From assembly GCA_963793335.1 (NCBI GenBank), contig CAWBZS010000001.1:930001-994000 (forward strand): a stretch of DNA of 64,000 nt, given 5' to 3'. This stretch comes from Sva-07 sp963793335. Lineage in GTDB: Bacteria; Actinomycetota; Acidimicrobiia; Acidimicrobiales; Ilumatobacteraceae. This document shows, piece by piece, positions 52,548 through 61,482 of this stretch. The notes below the pieces were generated by a model. The model made no database searches and was not told the origin of the DNA. It worked only from the letters and a program-made list of their open reading frames with translations. Each line of letters begins with the position of its first letter. Position 1 is the first letter of the stretch. The position numbers were made by a program, and so were the translations under genes.

Positions 52548-54695
52548 TCAGGGTTGCGCGAGGACACGCCCGATGATGTCGGCGTAGTAGTCCTGCCCCG
52601 ACTGCGTGAGGTGGATCCCGTCGTCGTAGAAGCACCGGCCGGCGCACTCCGCAGACAGGACCTCCCAATCGACCACCGCGACGTTGTCGTATCGATCGGG
52701 AGCAGCACGCAACTTGGCGTTGTTGTCGGCGACCCACCCCCGATCGGCCTTCGCGGTGAGCAGCAGCACCACGGGCACGTCGGCAAGCGTCGCCAGCATG
52801 GCGTCGAGCGTCTCATCGCTGAAGCCGCCGTTGGTGCCCAGGTGCACCACGACGACCGACCCGTAGGTGCCGTTCTCACGCAACGTCTGCATGGTCGGCA
52901 CGAAGGCGTTCATCTGCCGACTCTGCAACGCGTCGACCTGGAACCCGCGTGCCTGCAGCTCCTCGGCGGCACCGAGCATCACCGAGTCGCCCAGCGCCAC
53001 CAGCGGAAAACCTGCCTCCGTCGGCGGGATCGCAAGCGTGGGAAGCCCTTCGAGGCTGGTCACCACACCCAACTGACTGACCGGCACCGGGGCCGGTGCC
53101 ACCGTGTCCGGCGGCGCGGTCGTGGTCGGCGCGGTCGTGGTCGGTGCGGTCGTGGTCGGTGCCGTCGTGGTGACGTCGGCCGACGGGACGCTGATGCCCG
53201 GCACCAGATCGGAACCGATCGCCACCGTGTCGTCGGTGTCGACCACGGTGGTCGAGGTGGATGTGGATGATGACGTCGATGTGGATGGCGACATCGGGAT
53301 CTCATCGATGGCCGACAGGTCGGTGGTGAACTCCTCGCCGGCATCGAGGGCCTGGGCGATCTCGTTCTGTTCGAGGGGTGCGGTCAGCAACACGGCAGCG
53401 ACGAGCACGGTCACGGCCAGCACCGACGCGACGGCTCCGGTCATGATCAGCTTCGGCCCACGCCGCACACCGCCGAACACCCGACGCATCGCCTGGGTGT
53501 ACCGACCCTGGCGGATGGGGGTCTCGACGAGCCGATAGGAGATCTCGGTGATGATGCCGGTGAGCACCAGCGCGAACGCGAACTGGCTCAGGGTGAGGTT
53601 GTTGCCCGCAACCCCGCGGATCATCTGATAGATCGGCCAGTGGTAGAGGTACAGCCCGTACGATCGGGTCCCGATCCACCGGAACACGGGGTTGCCCAGC
53701 ACTCGGTTGGCCCACGCGCCGCGATGGGTGACGGCTGCGATGATCGCCAGCGTGGCGATACTCGCGAGGAAGAGTCCGCCGCGGAACAGGAACGGGTCGG
53801 CACCACTCGGTGTGGCCAGGTAGGTCGTCCAGCACAACCAACCGAAGAACACGATCGAGATCAACGCCAACGCGTCGAAGAGGTGCCCCTTCGACCGCAG
53901 CGGCCCCCGCACGATGGCCAGCGGCCGCCACACCATGGCAAAGGCCGCCCCGAGCAGGATCCCGCCCAGTCGCGAGATGGTGCCGAGATACAGCGTGTCG
54001 ACCTTCGCGATCGGTCGGTCCCCGAGCCACCAGTAGGCGTCGGGGGTGACGTTCGGATCGGCAATCGGGCCCGGGTAGAACAGCAGCGCGACCGCCACCG
54101 TGATCACCACCGAGGCGACCAACAGCCACTTGGCCACCGAGGCCACCTGGCGGGTGCCCTTGCGACCGAGCAGGAAGATCATCACCACGGGCCAGAACAG
54201 ATAGAACTGCTCCTCGACCGCCAAGCTCCACAGGTGGCGCAGCGGAGCGAAGTCACCAGCGGCGGTGTACCCCAGCCCCTCCCAGATCTGGTAGTAGTTC
54301 GAGACGTAGAGGAGCCCGGCGATCACGTTGCCGCGCAGGGCTCCCAGCGCCTCGCTGCGAAACAACGCCGTCCACACCGTCACCAGCAGCATCATCATGT
54401 ACAGCGCTGGGAGCAGCCGTCGGGCCCGCCGCAGCCAGAACTGACGGAGCGAGATTCGGTAGGTGCGCTCACGTTCGGAAATCAACAGCAGCGTGATCAG
54501 ATAGCCGGAGATCACGAAGAACATCTCGACGCCGAGGAAGCCACCCGGCAGCCAGTTGCTGTTGGCGTGATACACCATCACCGCCACGACAGCGAGCGCG
54601 CGCATGCCGTCCAGGCCGGGAAGATAGGGGACGCTGCTGATGTGCGCCCGATCGTCCGGGAGTGGGTCCACCCGCGGCGGGGCGATCGTCGACAT
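52548..54695 (-). CDS. Membrane acyltransferase (family 3) with C-terminal SGNH domain, paralogue A
   Basis: A 715-residue OafA/YrhL-type protein that acylates extracytoplasmic glycans. The N-terminal half has about ten membrane helices with the opening YLPGLDGMRALAVVAVMVYH (putative catalytic His) and ISLRQFWLRRARRLLPAL. A Thr/Pro linker follows with four TTTAP repeats. The C-terminal SGNH part has VALGDSVMLG, HLGTNGG and the Asp-x-x-His pair DDGIHLTQSG. Upstream TATCG/GGGAG leave leadered or leaderless start open. It lies 76 bases after paralogue B on the same strand. Confidence 0.88.
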   Translation of the reverse strand: MSTIAPPRVDPLPDDRAHISSVPYLPGLDGMRALAVVAVMVYHANSNWLPGGFLGVEMFFVISGYLITLLLISERERTYRISLRQFWLRRARRLLPALYMMMLLVTVWTALFRSEALGALRGNVIAGLLYVSNYYQIWEGLGYTAAGDFAPLRHLWSLAVEEQFYLFWPVVMIFLLGRKGTRQVASVAKWLLVASVVITVAVALLFYPGPIADPNVTPDAYWWLGDRPIAKVDTLYLGTISRLGGILLGAAFAMVWRPLAIVRGPLRSKGHLFDALALISIVFFGWLCWTTYLATPSGADPFLFRGGLFLASIATLAIIAAVTHRGAWANRVLGNPVFRWIGTRSYGLYLYHWPIYQMIRGVAGNNLTLSQFAFALVLTGIITEISYRLVETPIRQGRYTQAMRRVFGGVRRGPKLIMTGAVASVLAVTVLVAAVLLTAPLEQNEIAQALDAGEEFTTDLSAIDEIPMSPSTSTSSSTSTSTTVVDTDDTVAIGSDLVPGISVPSADVTTTAPTTTAPTTTAPTTTAPPDTVAPAPVPVSQLGVVTSLEGLPTLAIPPTEAGFPLVALGDSVMLGAAEELQARGFQVDALQSRQMNAFVPTMQTLRENGTYGSVVVVHLGTNGGFSDETLDAMLATLADVPVVLLLTAKADRGWVADNNAKLRAAPDRYDNVAVVDWEVLSAECAGRCFYDDGIHLTQSGQDYYADIIGRVLAQP
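53113..53172 (-). repeat. Four tandem 15-base repeats inside the linker
   Basis: Period of 15 bases encoding TTTAP four times in the linker between membrane and SGNH domains. Copy number is likely to vary between strains. Confidence 0.75.
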
Positions 54696-54771
54696 GGGGC
54701 TCCCAGTATCGCTGAGGCGACACTCAGAATGCCGTCATGCGCACGCGGCCACCATGGCGCTGGCCTGCCGG

Positions 54772-56808
54772 TCAGCTCGGTGCTTGCAGTACGCCGTCGA
54801 TGAGTGCTGCGTAGTACGCCTGACCGTCAGGACGCAGGTGGTAGCCGTCGCTGGCGAAGCAATCACCGGGACAGTCGGCGGTGAGGCCGGCCCAGTCGAG
54901 CAGCGACACGTTCTCGTAGCGACCGGCGGTCTCGAAGATCAGCGTGTTGTTGGCCGGGACCCACTCGACGGGGGCATCGAGCGTCAGCAGCAGCACCTGG
55001 GGCACGTCGGCCACTGCCTCCATCATGGCGTCCATGTTGGCGGTGCCGATCGTTCCGTTGGTTCCCAAATGCAGCACCACGACATCGCCGAGGCGACCTT
55101 GCTCCTGCAGGGTCTGCACAGTGTCGACACCGTTCGAGAACTGTCGACTCTCGACGGCGTCGACCGTGAAGCCCTGTTCCTTGAGCTGTGGGGCAGCACC
55201 GAGCATCACCGAGTCGCCGAGCGCCAGTTGCGGGATCGGGACCGGCGGCGCCTCGGTGGTTGGCGCTGTCTGCGTGGTGGGCGCCGGAGCCACGACCGAA
55301 CCACCCGGAGCGGTCGTCGTCTCCGGCTCGGGTGGCGTCGTGGTGTCGGCGACGACCAGCGGGTCCGCGGTCTCCCCAGAACACGTCGGGTCGTTGACCA
55401 CGTCACACGTGGCCTCAGCGGCCTCGTCGAGCGTCTGGCGAACTTCATTCTCCACGACCGGTGCGGTGGCGAGGCTGACCCCCGCGAACACGGTCAACCC
55501 GATCAGCACCGTTCCAGCCCCGATGAGCGCGTTGCGGGGCCCGGGCACTGGCGAGCGCCAGACGCGGGAGATCGACGAGCGGAACGTGCCCCGACGAATC
55601 GGGGTCTCGATGAAGCGGTACGACGCTTCGGTCACGATCAGCGTGGCAACGATTGCGACCGTGAACTCCGCGACGGTCATTCGATTCCCGGCGATGCCAC
55701 GGATGAGCTGATAGATCGGCCAGTGGAACAGGTAGAGCCCGTACGAGCGAGTGCCGATGTACAACAGCACGGGGATGCTCAGCAGCCGCGGCGTGATCGT
55801 GCGACGGTGGGTGACCGCAGCAACCATCATCAAGGTAGCGACCGCGCAGAGCGCAAATCCGCCGCGGAACAACCACGGATTGGCGCCGTTGGGGCCGATG
55901 AGGTACATCCACCAGGACATTGCGCCCAGGGCGATCAGACCAGCGAGCGCCAATCCGTCGAGGAGCCGTCCCTTGTCACGGAGCGGGCCACGCATGATGG
56001 CGACCGGACGCCACACCATCGCGAACGCCGCACCGAGCAACAGACCACCCGCCCGCGTGACGGTGGACAGGTAGAGCGTGTCGAGCTTGGAGATCTCGCG
56101 ACCGAAGATGGTCCAGTAGGCCTCCGGCGTGACCTCGGGAGTACCGACCGGCCCGGGGTGGTACAACACCGCCATCGCCACGGTGAGGGCAACGGCGACG
56201 AGCACGAGGTAGCGGCTGACGTCTGCGATCTTGCGGCTGCCTCCGCGCAGCAGCGCGAACATCACCAGCGGCCAGATCAGGTAGAACTGCTCCTCGACCG
56301 CAAGGCTCCAGAGGTGACGGAGCGGCGCGAAGTCGTTCGATGCGGTGTACCCGGCCCCGGTCCAGATCTGGTACCAGTTCGCCACGTAGAGCACCGCCGC
56401 GATCACGTCGCCGCGCAGCTTGCCGAGTGCGTCGCGTTCGAACAACGAGGTCCAAATCGTCAATGCGATCAGCATGGCGAACAGCGCCGGCAGGAGGCGG
56501 CGAGCGCGCCGAATCCAGAACTGCCTCATGTCGATCTGATAGCTGCGCTCCTTCTCCGCGATGAGCAGGAGCGTGATCAGGTAGCCGGAGATCACGAAGA
56601 ACACCTCGACACCGAGGAACCCGCCCGGCAACCACGTCGGATTGGCGTGATACACCATGACCGCCATCACGGCGAGGGCGCGCATGCCGTCGAGCCCAGG
56701 CAGGTACGGCACCCGGCTGATCTCGGTGTCTCCCAACTCGCTCCGGCGCGCCATCGGCCGGGTGACGGCTCGTGTCGGTGTGCCGGAGTCTGCGGCGGTG
56801 GCGGTCAT
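54772..56808 (-). CDS. Membrane acyltransferase (family 3) with C-terminal SGNH domain, paralogue B
   Basis: A 678-residue protein with the same architecture as paralogue A, and long identical or near-identical segments such as YLPGLDGMRALAVMAVMVYH and GGFLGVEVFFVISGYLITLLL. The SGNH part has LALGDSVMLG, LHLGTNGTIG and SDGYHLRPDG for the Asp-His pair. The linker is shorter and richer in Glu/Pro, without the TTTAP array. The tandem arrangement indicates duplication. Likely target: cell-wall polysaccharide or a secreted glycan. Confidence 0.87.
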   Translation of the reverse strand: MTATAADSGTPTRAVTRPMARRSELGDTEISRVPYLPGLDGMRALAVMAVMVYHANPTWLPGGFLGVEVFFVISGYLITLLLIAEKERSYQIDMRQFWIRRARRLLPALFAMLIALTIWTSLFERDALGKLRGDVIAAVLYVANWYQIWTGAGYTASNDFAPLRHLWSLAVEEQFYLIWPLVMFALLRGGSRKIADVSRYLVLVAVALTVAMAVLYHPGPVGTPEVTPEAYWTIFGREISKLDTLYLSTVTRAGGLLLGAAFAMVWRPVAIMRGPLRDKGRLLDGLALAGLIALGAMSWWMYLIGPNGANPWLFRGGFALCAVATLMMVAAVTHRRTITPRLLSIPVLLYIGTRSYGLYLFHWPIYQLIRGIAGNRMTVAEFTVAIVATLIVTEASYRFIETPIRRGTFRSSISRVWRSPVPGPRNALIGAGTVLIGLTVFAGVSLATAPVVENEVRQTLDEAAEATCDVVNDPTCSGETADPLVVADTTTPPEPETTTAPGGSVVAPAPTTQTAPTTEAPPVPIPQLALGDSVMLGAAPQLKEQGFTVDAVESRQFSNGVDTVQTLQEQGRLGDVVVLHLGTNGTIGTANMDAMMEAVADVPQVLLLTLDAPVEWVPANNTLIFETAGRYENVSLLDWAGLTADCPGDCFASDGYHLRPDGQAYYAALIDGVLQAPS

Positions 56809-56824
56809 GTGCGAATCGGCCGGC

Positions 56825-57682
56825 TCACACGGCTGCCAGGCCGAGGTTCTGACAGATCTCGAGCACCGAGTCGGGCCGGTTGAGGGCGTACAGGTGCAAG
56901 CCGGGCGTCCCCGCCTCGATCAGGTCCGAGCAGAGGGTGGTCGCCACGTCGACACCGATTCGGCGCACCTCGTCGGGGTCGTCGGTGGCATCGAGTCGAT
57001 CGGCCAACCAGGTGGGAAGCGCCGTACCGCTCAGCTCGGCCATCCGTTTGACCATTGCCTTGTTGTTGATCGGCATGATTCCCGGCAGCACCGGCTTGTC
57101 GACCCCGAGCGCGCCGAGTTCGTCGACCAGACGTTTCCAGTGATCGACGTCGAAGAAGAACTGCGTCAGCGCGAAGTCGGCCACCCGCAGCTTGGCGGCG
57201 AGGTGACGACGGTCGGTCGCGCGGTCGGGCGAGCGAGGATGCACCTCGGGATGGGCCGCGACGCCGGTTGCGAACGTGCCGGCACTGACGACGTCCTCCA
57301 GCAGGTCCATGGCATACCGATAGTCGCCGGCCTCCTCGACCCCGTCAGCCGGAGGGTCACCACCCAGCGTGAGAATGTTCTCGATGCCCAAGTCGGCATA
57401 GTGCGCCAGCAGTGAGCTGACATCGTCGCGGGTGTGGCCACGGCAGGTGAGGTGAGGCATGGGGGTCCACGACGTTTCGCCGATCATCCAGCCGACCACC
57501 TCGCCGGTGCGGTGGCGATCGGATCCGCCGGCACCGTAGGTGATCGACACGAAGTCGGGCTGCAGTGATTCGATGGCGGCGACCGTGCGTCCGAGCGTCA
57601 GACTGGCCGCTGAGGTCTTCGGCGGAAAGAACTCGAACGACAGGGTGCGCTTCGTCGCGATGAGTTCCGGAATCCGCGCCAT
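56825..57682 (-). CDS. metF: Methylenetetrahydrofolate reductase
   Basis: Reduces 5,10-methylene-THF to 5-methyl-THF for methionine synthesis. The 285-residue TIM-barrel flavoprotein has SFEFFPPKTSAAS, DFVSITYGAGGSDR, PHLTCRGHTRDDV and ILTLGGDPP, all standard MetF/FAD-binding regions, and QFFFDVDHW. ATG 57682 is supported by a TAGCCT -10 box 7 bases upstream. It ends 16 bases beyond the acyltransferase start on the same strand. Confidence 0.94.
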   Translation of the reverse strand: MARIPELIATKRTLSFEFFPPKTSAASLTLGRTVAAIESLQPDFVSITYGAGGSDRHRTGEVVGWMIGETSWTPMPHLTCRGHTRDDVSSLLAHYADLGIENILTLGGDPPADGVEEAGDYRYAMDLLEDVVSAGTFATGVAAHPEVHPRSPDRATDRRHLAAKLRVADFALTQFFFDVDHWKRLVDELGALGVDKPVLPGIMPINNKAMVKRMAELSGTALPTWLADRLDATDDPDEVRRIGVDVATTLCSDLIEAGTPGLHLYALNRPDSVLEICQNLGLAAV

Positions 57683-57689
57683 TCGGCAC

Positions 57690-57695
57690 AGGCTA
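57690..57695 (-). promoter_or_regulatory. -10 box for leaderless metF transcript
   Basis: Minus-strand TAGCCT, 7 bases before ATG 57682. Confidence 0.55.
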
Positions 57696-57774
57696 CCGAT
57701 CCGGGCCACGACGCTGCCGCCAGCAGACTCGTCAGGCTGCCGTCGATGTGTCATCGATGTCACACCGGCTGTGT

Positions 57775-57780
57775 TACGTT
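57775..57780 (+). promoter_or_regulatory. -10 box for the DUF805 gene
   Basis: TACGTT within GTGTTACGTT, giving a leader of about 30 bases before ATG 57818; AAGGGACGGG precedes the ATG. Confidence 0.45.
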
Positions 57781-57817
57781 CCGCGTCGACGACTCAACCT
57801 CACACAAGGGACGGGAC

Positions 57818-58181
57818 ATGCCACTCATCGAAAACTGGAAACTGGTCGTACTGGAGCGATACACCAAATTCGACGGACGAGCCGGTCGCGCCGAGTTCTG
57901 GTGGTACTTCCTCGCGAACTTCCTCGCGTTTCATTGTGTTGGCGATCCTGATCCAGATCTCCTCGATCTTCATCGTGCTCTACATCGCCTACGGCCTGGG
58001 CTTGATCGTCCCGTCGATCGCTGTCGCGATCCGTCGTCTCCACGACACCGACAAATCGGGCTGGTGGCTCCTCATCGGGCTGATCCCGTTCGGCGGAATC
58101 GTGCTGCTGGTGTTCTACATCCTCGAGGGCACCAACGGTCCAAACAACTACGGCGCCGGCCCCGAGCCCGCCGCCACCTGA
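57818..58181 (+). CDS. DUF805 membrane protein, single-base frameshift
   Basis: A small membrane protein with about three helices. The N-terminal half (KFDGRAGRAEFWWYFLANF) and the C-terminal half (RRLHDTDKSGWWLLIGLIP, FYILEGTNGPNNYG) carry the DUF805 signatures but lie in different frames. Dropping one T from the TTT at 57929-57931 joins them as FLAFIVLAILIQISS and gives about 120 residues, the usual size. Function unknown. A sequencing error is the simplest explanation. Confidence 0.8.
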
Positions 58182-58189
58182 CCAACGCC

Positions 58190-58244
58190 CCCCGAGCCCG
58201 GGTCTCGCGGAACCACCGAGGTTCCGCGAGACCCGGGCTCGGGG
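58190..58244. terminator. 25-bp perfect hairpin between convergent DUF805 and purH
   Basis: Arms 58190-58214 and 58220-58244 are perfectly complementary around the loop ACCGA. It starts 9 bases after one gene end and stops 11 bases before the other, so it probably terminates transcription from both sides. No T-run is present. Confidence 0.75.
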
Positions 58245-58254
58245 AACAGGGCGG

Positions 58255-59819
58255 TCAGTGGCGGAAGTGTCGCTGGCCGGTGAAGACCATCGCGATGCCG
58301 TGTTCGTCGGCAGCGGCGATCACCTCGTCGTCACGAACCGAGCCGCCGGGCTGGATCACCGCCGCGACACCCGCCTCGGCAGCGGCGTCGAGGCCGTCAC
58401 GGAACGGGAAGAACGCATCGCTCGCACAGGCGCCACCTCGGGCACGGTCGGCTGACCGCTCGGCGGCGATGCGGGCCGAGTCGAGTCGGTTCTGCTGACC
58501 CGCTCCGATCCCGAACGCCTGCAGGTCCTTCGCGTAGACAATGGCATTGCTGCTCACTGCAGCGCACACCTGCCACGCGAACTCGAGATCGGCCCACTGT
58601 TCCTCCGACGGCTGGGTCTCGGTGACCACTCGCCACTCGCTGCCACGGCCGGCAACAGCATCGGGTTGTTGCACGAGGAACCCTCCATCGACCGGGCGGA
58701 CGTCGAACGGCAGCGGTGACGGGGCATTCGCCGACATCACCCGCAGGTTCTTCTTGACCGCCAGGATCTCGAGCGCTTCGGGCTCGAAACCAGGAGCGAC
58801 CACCACCTCGGTGAAGACGTCGCCGATCGCAGTGGCCATCGCTGCGGTCACGGTGCGGTTCGCGGCGATGATGCCACCAAACGCGCTCACCGGATCGCAG
58901 GCGTTGGCACGGACATAGGCCTCGGTGATGTCGTCTGCCACAGCGACGCCGCACGGGTTCGCATGCTTGACCACCACGACCGCCGGCGCATCGAAACGCT
59001 GGACGAGTCGCCACGCCGCTTCGGTGTCGAACACGTTGAGGTAGCTGAGTGCCTTGCCACCGTGCTGTGTCATCGAATCCCACCAGCTGGTGGCACCCGC
59101 CTGGCGGTAGCGAGCACCGAGTTGGTGAGGGTTCTCTCCGTAGCGCAAGCGGCTGAGCGAGCTCGAGCGCGAAGATGGATCGACGACGGCAGCGACGGCG
59201 ATTCGGTTGCCGCTGCGTCGGGCGCGTGGTCGGCGTCGGAACCGGGCTCGACCTCCTCGTCCGACGGCGCGGTGTCGTCGAGCCAGGTGACGATTGCCGC
59301 GTCGTAGGCCGCGGTCCTCGCGAACGCGGTTCGTGCCAGTCGCCGACGCGTGGCCGGCGTGAGCGCTCCGTCGGTTCGGAGGTCGTCGAGCACCGGCTCG
59401 TAGTCGGCTGGGTCGACGATCACGCCGACATGGGCATGGTTCTTCGCTGCGGCGCGGACCATGGCCGGACCGCCGATGTCGATCAGCTCGATGCCGGGCT
59501 CGGAGGAGAACGGGTACAGGTTGACCACCACGAGGTCGATCGGCGCGATGTCGTGGTGATCCATGTCGGCGACGTGTTCGGCGTCGGTTGGATCGGCGAG
59601 GATTCCGCCGTGGATCTTGGGGTGCAAGGTCACCACCCGGTGTCCGAGGATCGCCGGCAACCCCGTCAGTTCGGCGACATCGGTGACGGGAATGTTCGCC
59701 TTGGCGATCTCCCGAGCGGTGCCGCCACTGGAGACGATCGACCAGCCGAGCTGGTGAAGCGAGTCGGCGAACTCGACGATGCCGGACTTGTCGTAGACGG
59801 AGAGCAGCGCAGTGGGCAC
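58255..59819 (-). CDS. purH: Bifunctional AICAR transformylase/IMP cyclohydrolase, single-base frameshift
   Basis: Catalyses the last two steps of IMP synthesis. The N-terminal cyclohydrolase domain (LLSVYDKSGIVEFADSLHQ, GHRVVTLHPKIHGGIL) and the C-terminal transformylase domain (RYGENPHQ, VVVKHANPCGVA, SDAFFPFRDG, TGQRHFRH) are in different frames, changing near 59144-59152. Adding one base in GCCGCTTGCG (minus strand) gives a continuous protein of about 521 residues, normal for PurH. GTG 59819 is chosen because a TACGGT -10 box lies 7 bases upstream. As purH is normally needed for growth without purines, a sequence error is likely. Confidence 0.9.
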
Positions 59820-59826
59820 GAGCGCG

Positions 59827-59832
59827 ACCGTA
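59827..59832 (-). promoter_or_regulatory. -10 box for leaderless purH transcript
   Basis: Minus-strand TACGGT, 7 bases before GTG 59819. Confidence 0.55.
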
Positions 59833-59914
59833 GCCAAACGGAGCAGCCAACCCTGAATGGCCGCAGATGACCACCGCACCTTCACGGTTGCGCGATCGAG
59901 CCCAGCAATCGGGC

Positions 59915-59920
59915 TACGGT
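59915..59920 (+). promoter_or_regulatory. -10 box for the membrane protein gene
   Basis: TACGGT about 43 bases before ATG 59963, giving a leader of about 35 bases that ends with GGAGGGG. Confidence 0.4.
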
Positions 59921-59962
59921 CGCGCTGGGGAACAGCAACGACCGGTGTCCGGAGGGGACCAC

Positions 59963-60553
59963 ATGGATTTCAGCACGTTCAAGACACCCGACTGGCTCAT
60001 GATCGGCGGTGGCGTCGGCATCTTCGTCTTCGGTTTCTTCAACTGGGTCTCGATCGAAGTTGCCGGCATCGGGGTCGGCAGCACCGGCAACGTCTTCGAC
60101 TTCTTCTGGACGGGAACGATCCCGTGGCTCTTGCTGATCGGCGGCGCCGTCGTGACCGTCCTGCTGGTCCAGGGCACGCTGAAGCGTGAGCAGTTGCCGT
60201 GGCCCCTGATCCTGCTCGCGACCACTGCGCTGGCAGCATTCCTGCTGCTGATCAGGTTGGTGTTCAACCCGATCGAAGGATCTGACATCGCCGGGATCGA
60301 CGTCGGGCGCGGCATTGGTTTGATCCTGTCGGCAGCATCAGGGTTCGCAGCACTCGCCGGAGCGTTCTTGAACTTCCAGGCGTCCGGCGGCAACCTGAAG
60401 GACCTCACCGACGTCGACAAACTGAAGTCGAGCTTCTCGAAGCGACGACGACGACACCTTGCCCCCTCCGCCGCCAGCGCCGCCAGCGCCGCCCGCCGCA
60501 CCCCCGGCGCCGCCCGCCAATTGATTCGTTCTCGTGAACTCGTTGGCGACTGA
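59963..60553 (+). CDS. Four-helix membrane protein of unknown function, possible C-terminal frameshift
   Basis: As sequenced 196 residues. Four membrane helices: WLMIGGGVGIFVFGFFNWV, IPWLLLIGGAVVTVLLV, WPLILLATTALAAFLLLI and LILSAASGFAALAGAFL. Then a cytoplasmic LKDLTDVDKLKSSFSK segment. After that the frame turns Arg/Ala-rich and runs into a palindrome. If one base is removed near 60443 the tail becomes DDDDTLPPPPPAPPAPP and stops at TGA 60522-60524, just before the palindrome, a far more usual ending. The start has GGAGGGG 6 bases upstream. Confidence 0.7.
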   Translation: MDFSTFKTPDWLMIGGGVGIFVFGFFNWVSIEVAGIGVGSTGNVFDFFWTGTIPWLLLIGGAVVTVLLVQGTLKREQLPWPLILLATTALAAFLLLIRLVFNPIEGSDIAGIDVGRGIGLILSAASGFAALAGAFLNFQASGGNLKDLTDVDKLKSSFSKRRRRHLAPSAASAASAARRTPGAARQLIRSRELVGD

Positions 60554-60571
60554 GTCGCCAACGAGTTCACG
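60533..60571. terminator. 19-bp perfect palindrome between convergent genes
   Basis: Arms 60533-60551 and 60553-60571 are complementary around a single base at 60552. It lies 8 bases from the sucD stop on the other strand. In the current reading it overlaps the end of the membrane-protein gene; in the repaired frame it is intergenic. Confidence 0.7.
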
Positions 60572-60578
60572 GAAGACA

Positions 60579-61475
60579 TCAGAGACTGGCGACGATCTCC
60601 GCCATCAGCTCACCGGCCTCGGTGGGGTTGAGGCCCACCTTCACACCAGCGGCTGCGAGCGCATCCATCTTTCCTTGGGCTGTGCCCTTGCCGCCCGACA
60701 CGATGGCGCCGGCGTGGCCCATCTTCTTGCCGGGAGGCGCCGTGACACCCGCGATGTAGGCGCTCATCGGCTTGGTGACACTGGCGGTGATGTACTCCGC
60801 CGCCTCTTCCTCGGCCGAGCCACCGATCTCGCCGATCATCATGATCGCGTGGGTCTCGGGGTCGGCCTCGAACTCGGCGAGACAGTCGATGAAGTTGGTT
60901 CCCGGGACGGGATCGCCACCGATGCCGACACACGTCGACACGCCGATGCCTTTCTGCTTCAGCTCGTACAGCGCCTGGTAGGTCAGCGTGCCCGAGCGGC
61001 TGACGATGCCGACGTTCGGGCCGTCGGACGACGGCACCTGAGCGATCTCACCTGCGGTGATGCCGATGTTGCACTTGCCGGGGCTGATGATGCCGGGACA
61101 GTTCGGCCCGAGCAAGCGCGAGTTCGGATGGTTGCGCACCAGCAGGTTGTAGGTCCTGGCCTCGTCCTGGGCGGGAATGCCCTCGGTGATGCACACGATG
61201 AAGCCGATCCCGGCCTCGGCCGCTTCCATGATCGCACCGGAGGCGAACTTCGGTGGCACCGCCACGAACGACGCGGTGGCGCCGGTGGCAGCAACGGCAG
61301 CGGCGACCGTGTCGAAGATCGGGATGCCGTCGACGTCCTGGCCGGCCTTGCCCGGCGTGACACCAGCGACGACCTGCGTGCCGTAGTCGCGGTTGCGCAG
61401 GCCGTGGTACTTGCCCTGCCCACCGGTGAGGCCCTGCACGATGACCTTGGTGTTCTCGTTGACGAAAATGGCCAT
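60579..61475 (-). CDS. sucD: Succinyl-CoA synthetase alpha subunit
   Basis: With SucC converts succinyl-CoA to succinate while making ATP or GTP. The 298-residue protein has the CoA-binding VIVQGLTGGQGKYH, GPNCPGIISPGKCNIG, and the phosphohistidine region GKKMGHAGAIVSGGKG. It starts 7 bases after sucC ends. Confidence 0.96.
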   Translation of the reverse strand: MAIFVNENTKVIVQGLTGGQGKYHGLRNRDYGTQVVAGVTPGKAGQDVDGIPIFDTVAAAVAATGATASFVAVPPKFASGAIMEAAEAGIGFIVCITEGIPAQDEARTYNLLVRNHPNSRLLGPNCPGIISPGKCNIGITAGEIAQVPSSDGPNVGIVSRSGTLTYQALYELKQKGIGVSTCVGIGGDPVPGTNFIDCLAEFEADPETHAIMMIGEIGGSAEEEAAEYITASVTKPMSAYIAGVTAPPGKKMGHAGAIVSGGKGTAQGKMDALAAAGVKVGLNPTEAGELMAEIVASL

Positions 61476-61482
61476 GACTACT

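Noticed and set aside
53113..53172. The 15-base repeats as a regulatory array
   Set aside because: They stay in frame within the acyltransferase linker and encode TTTAP units, so they are coding.
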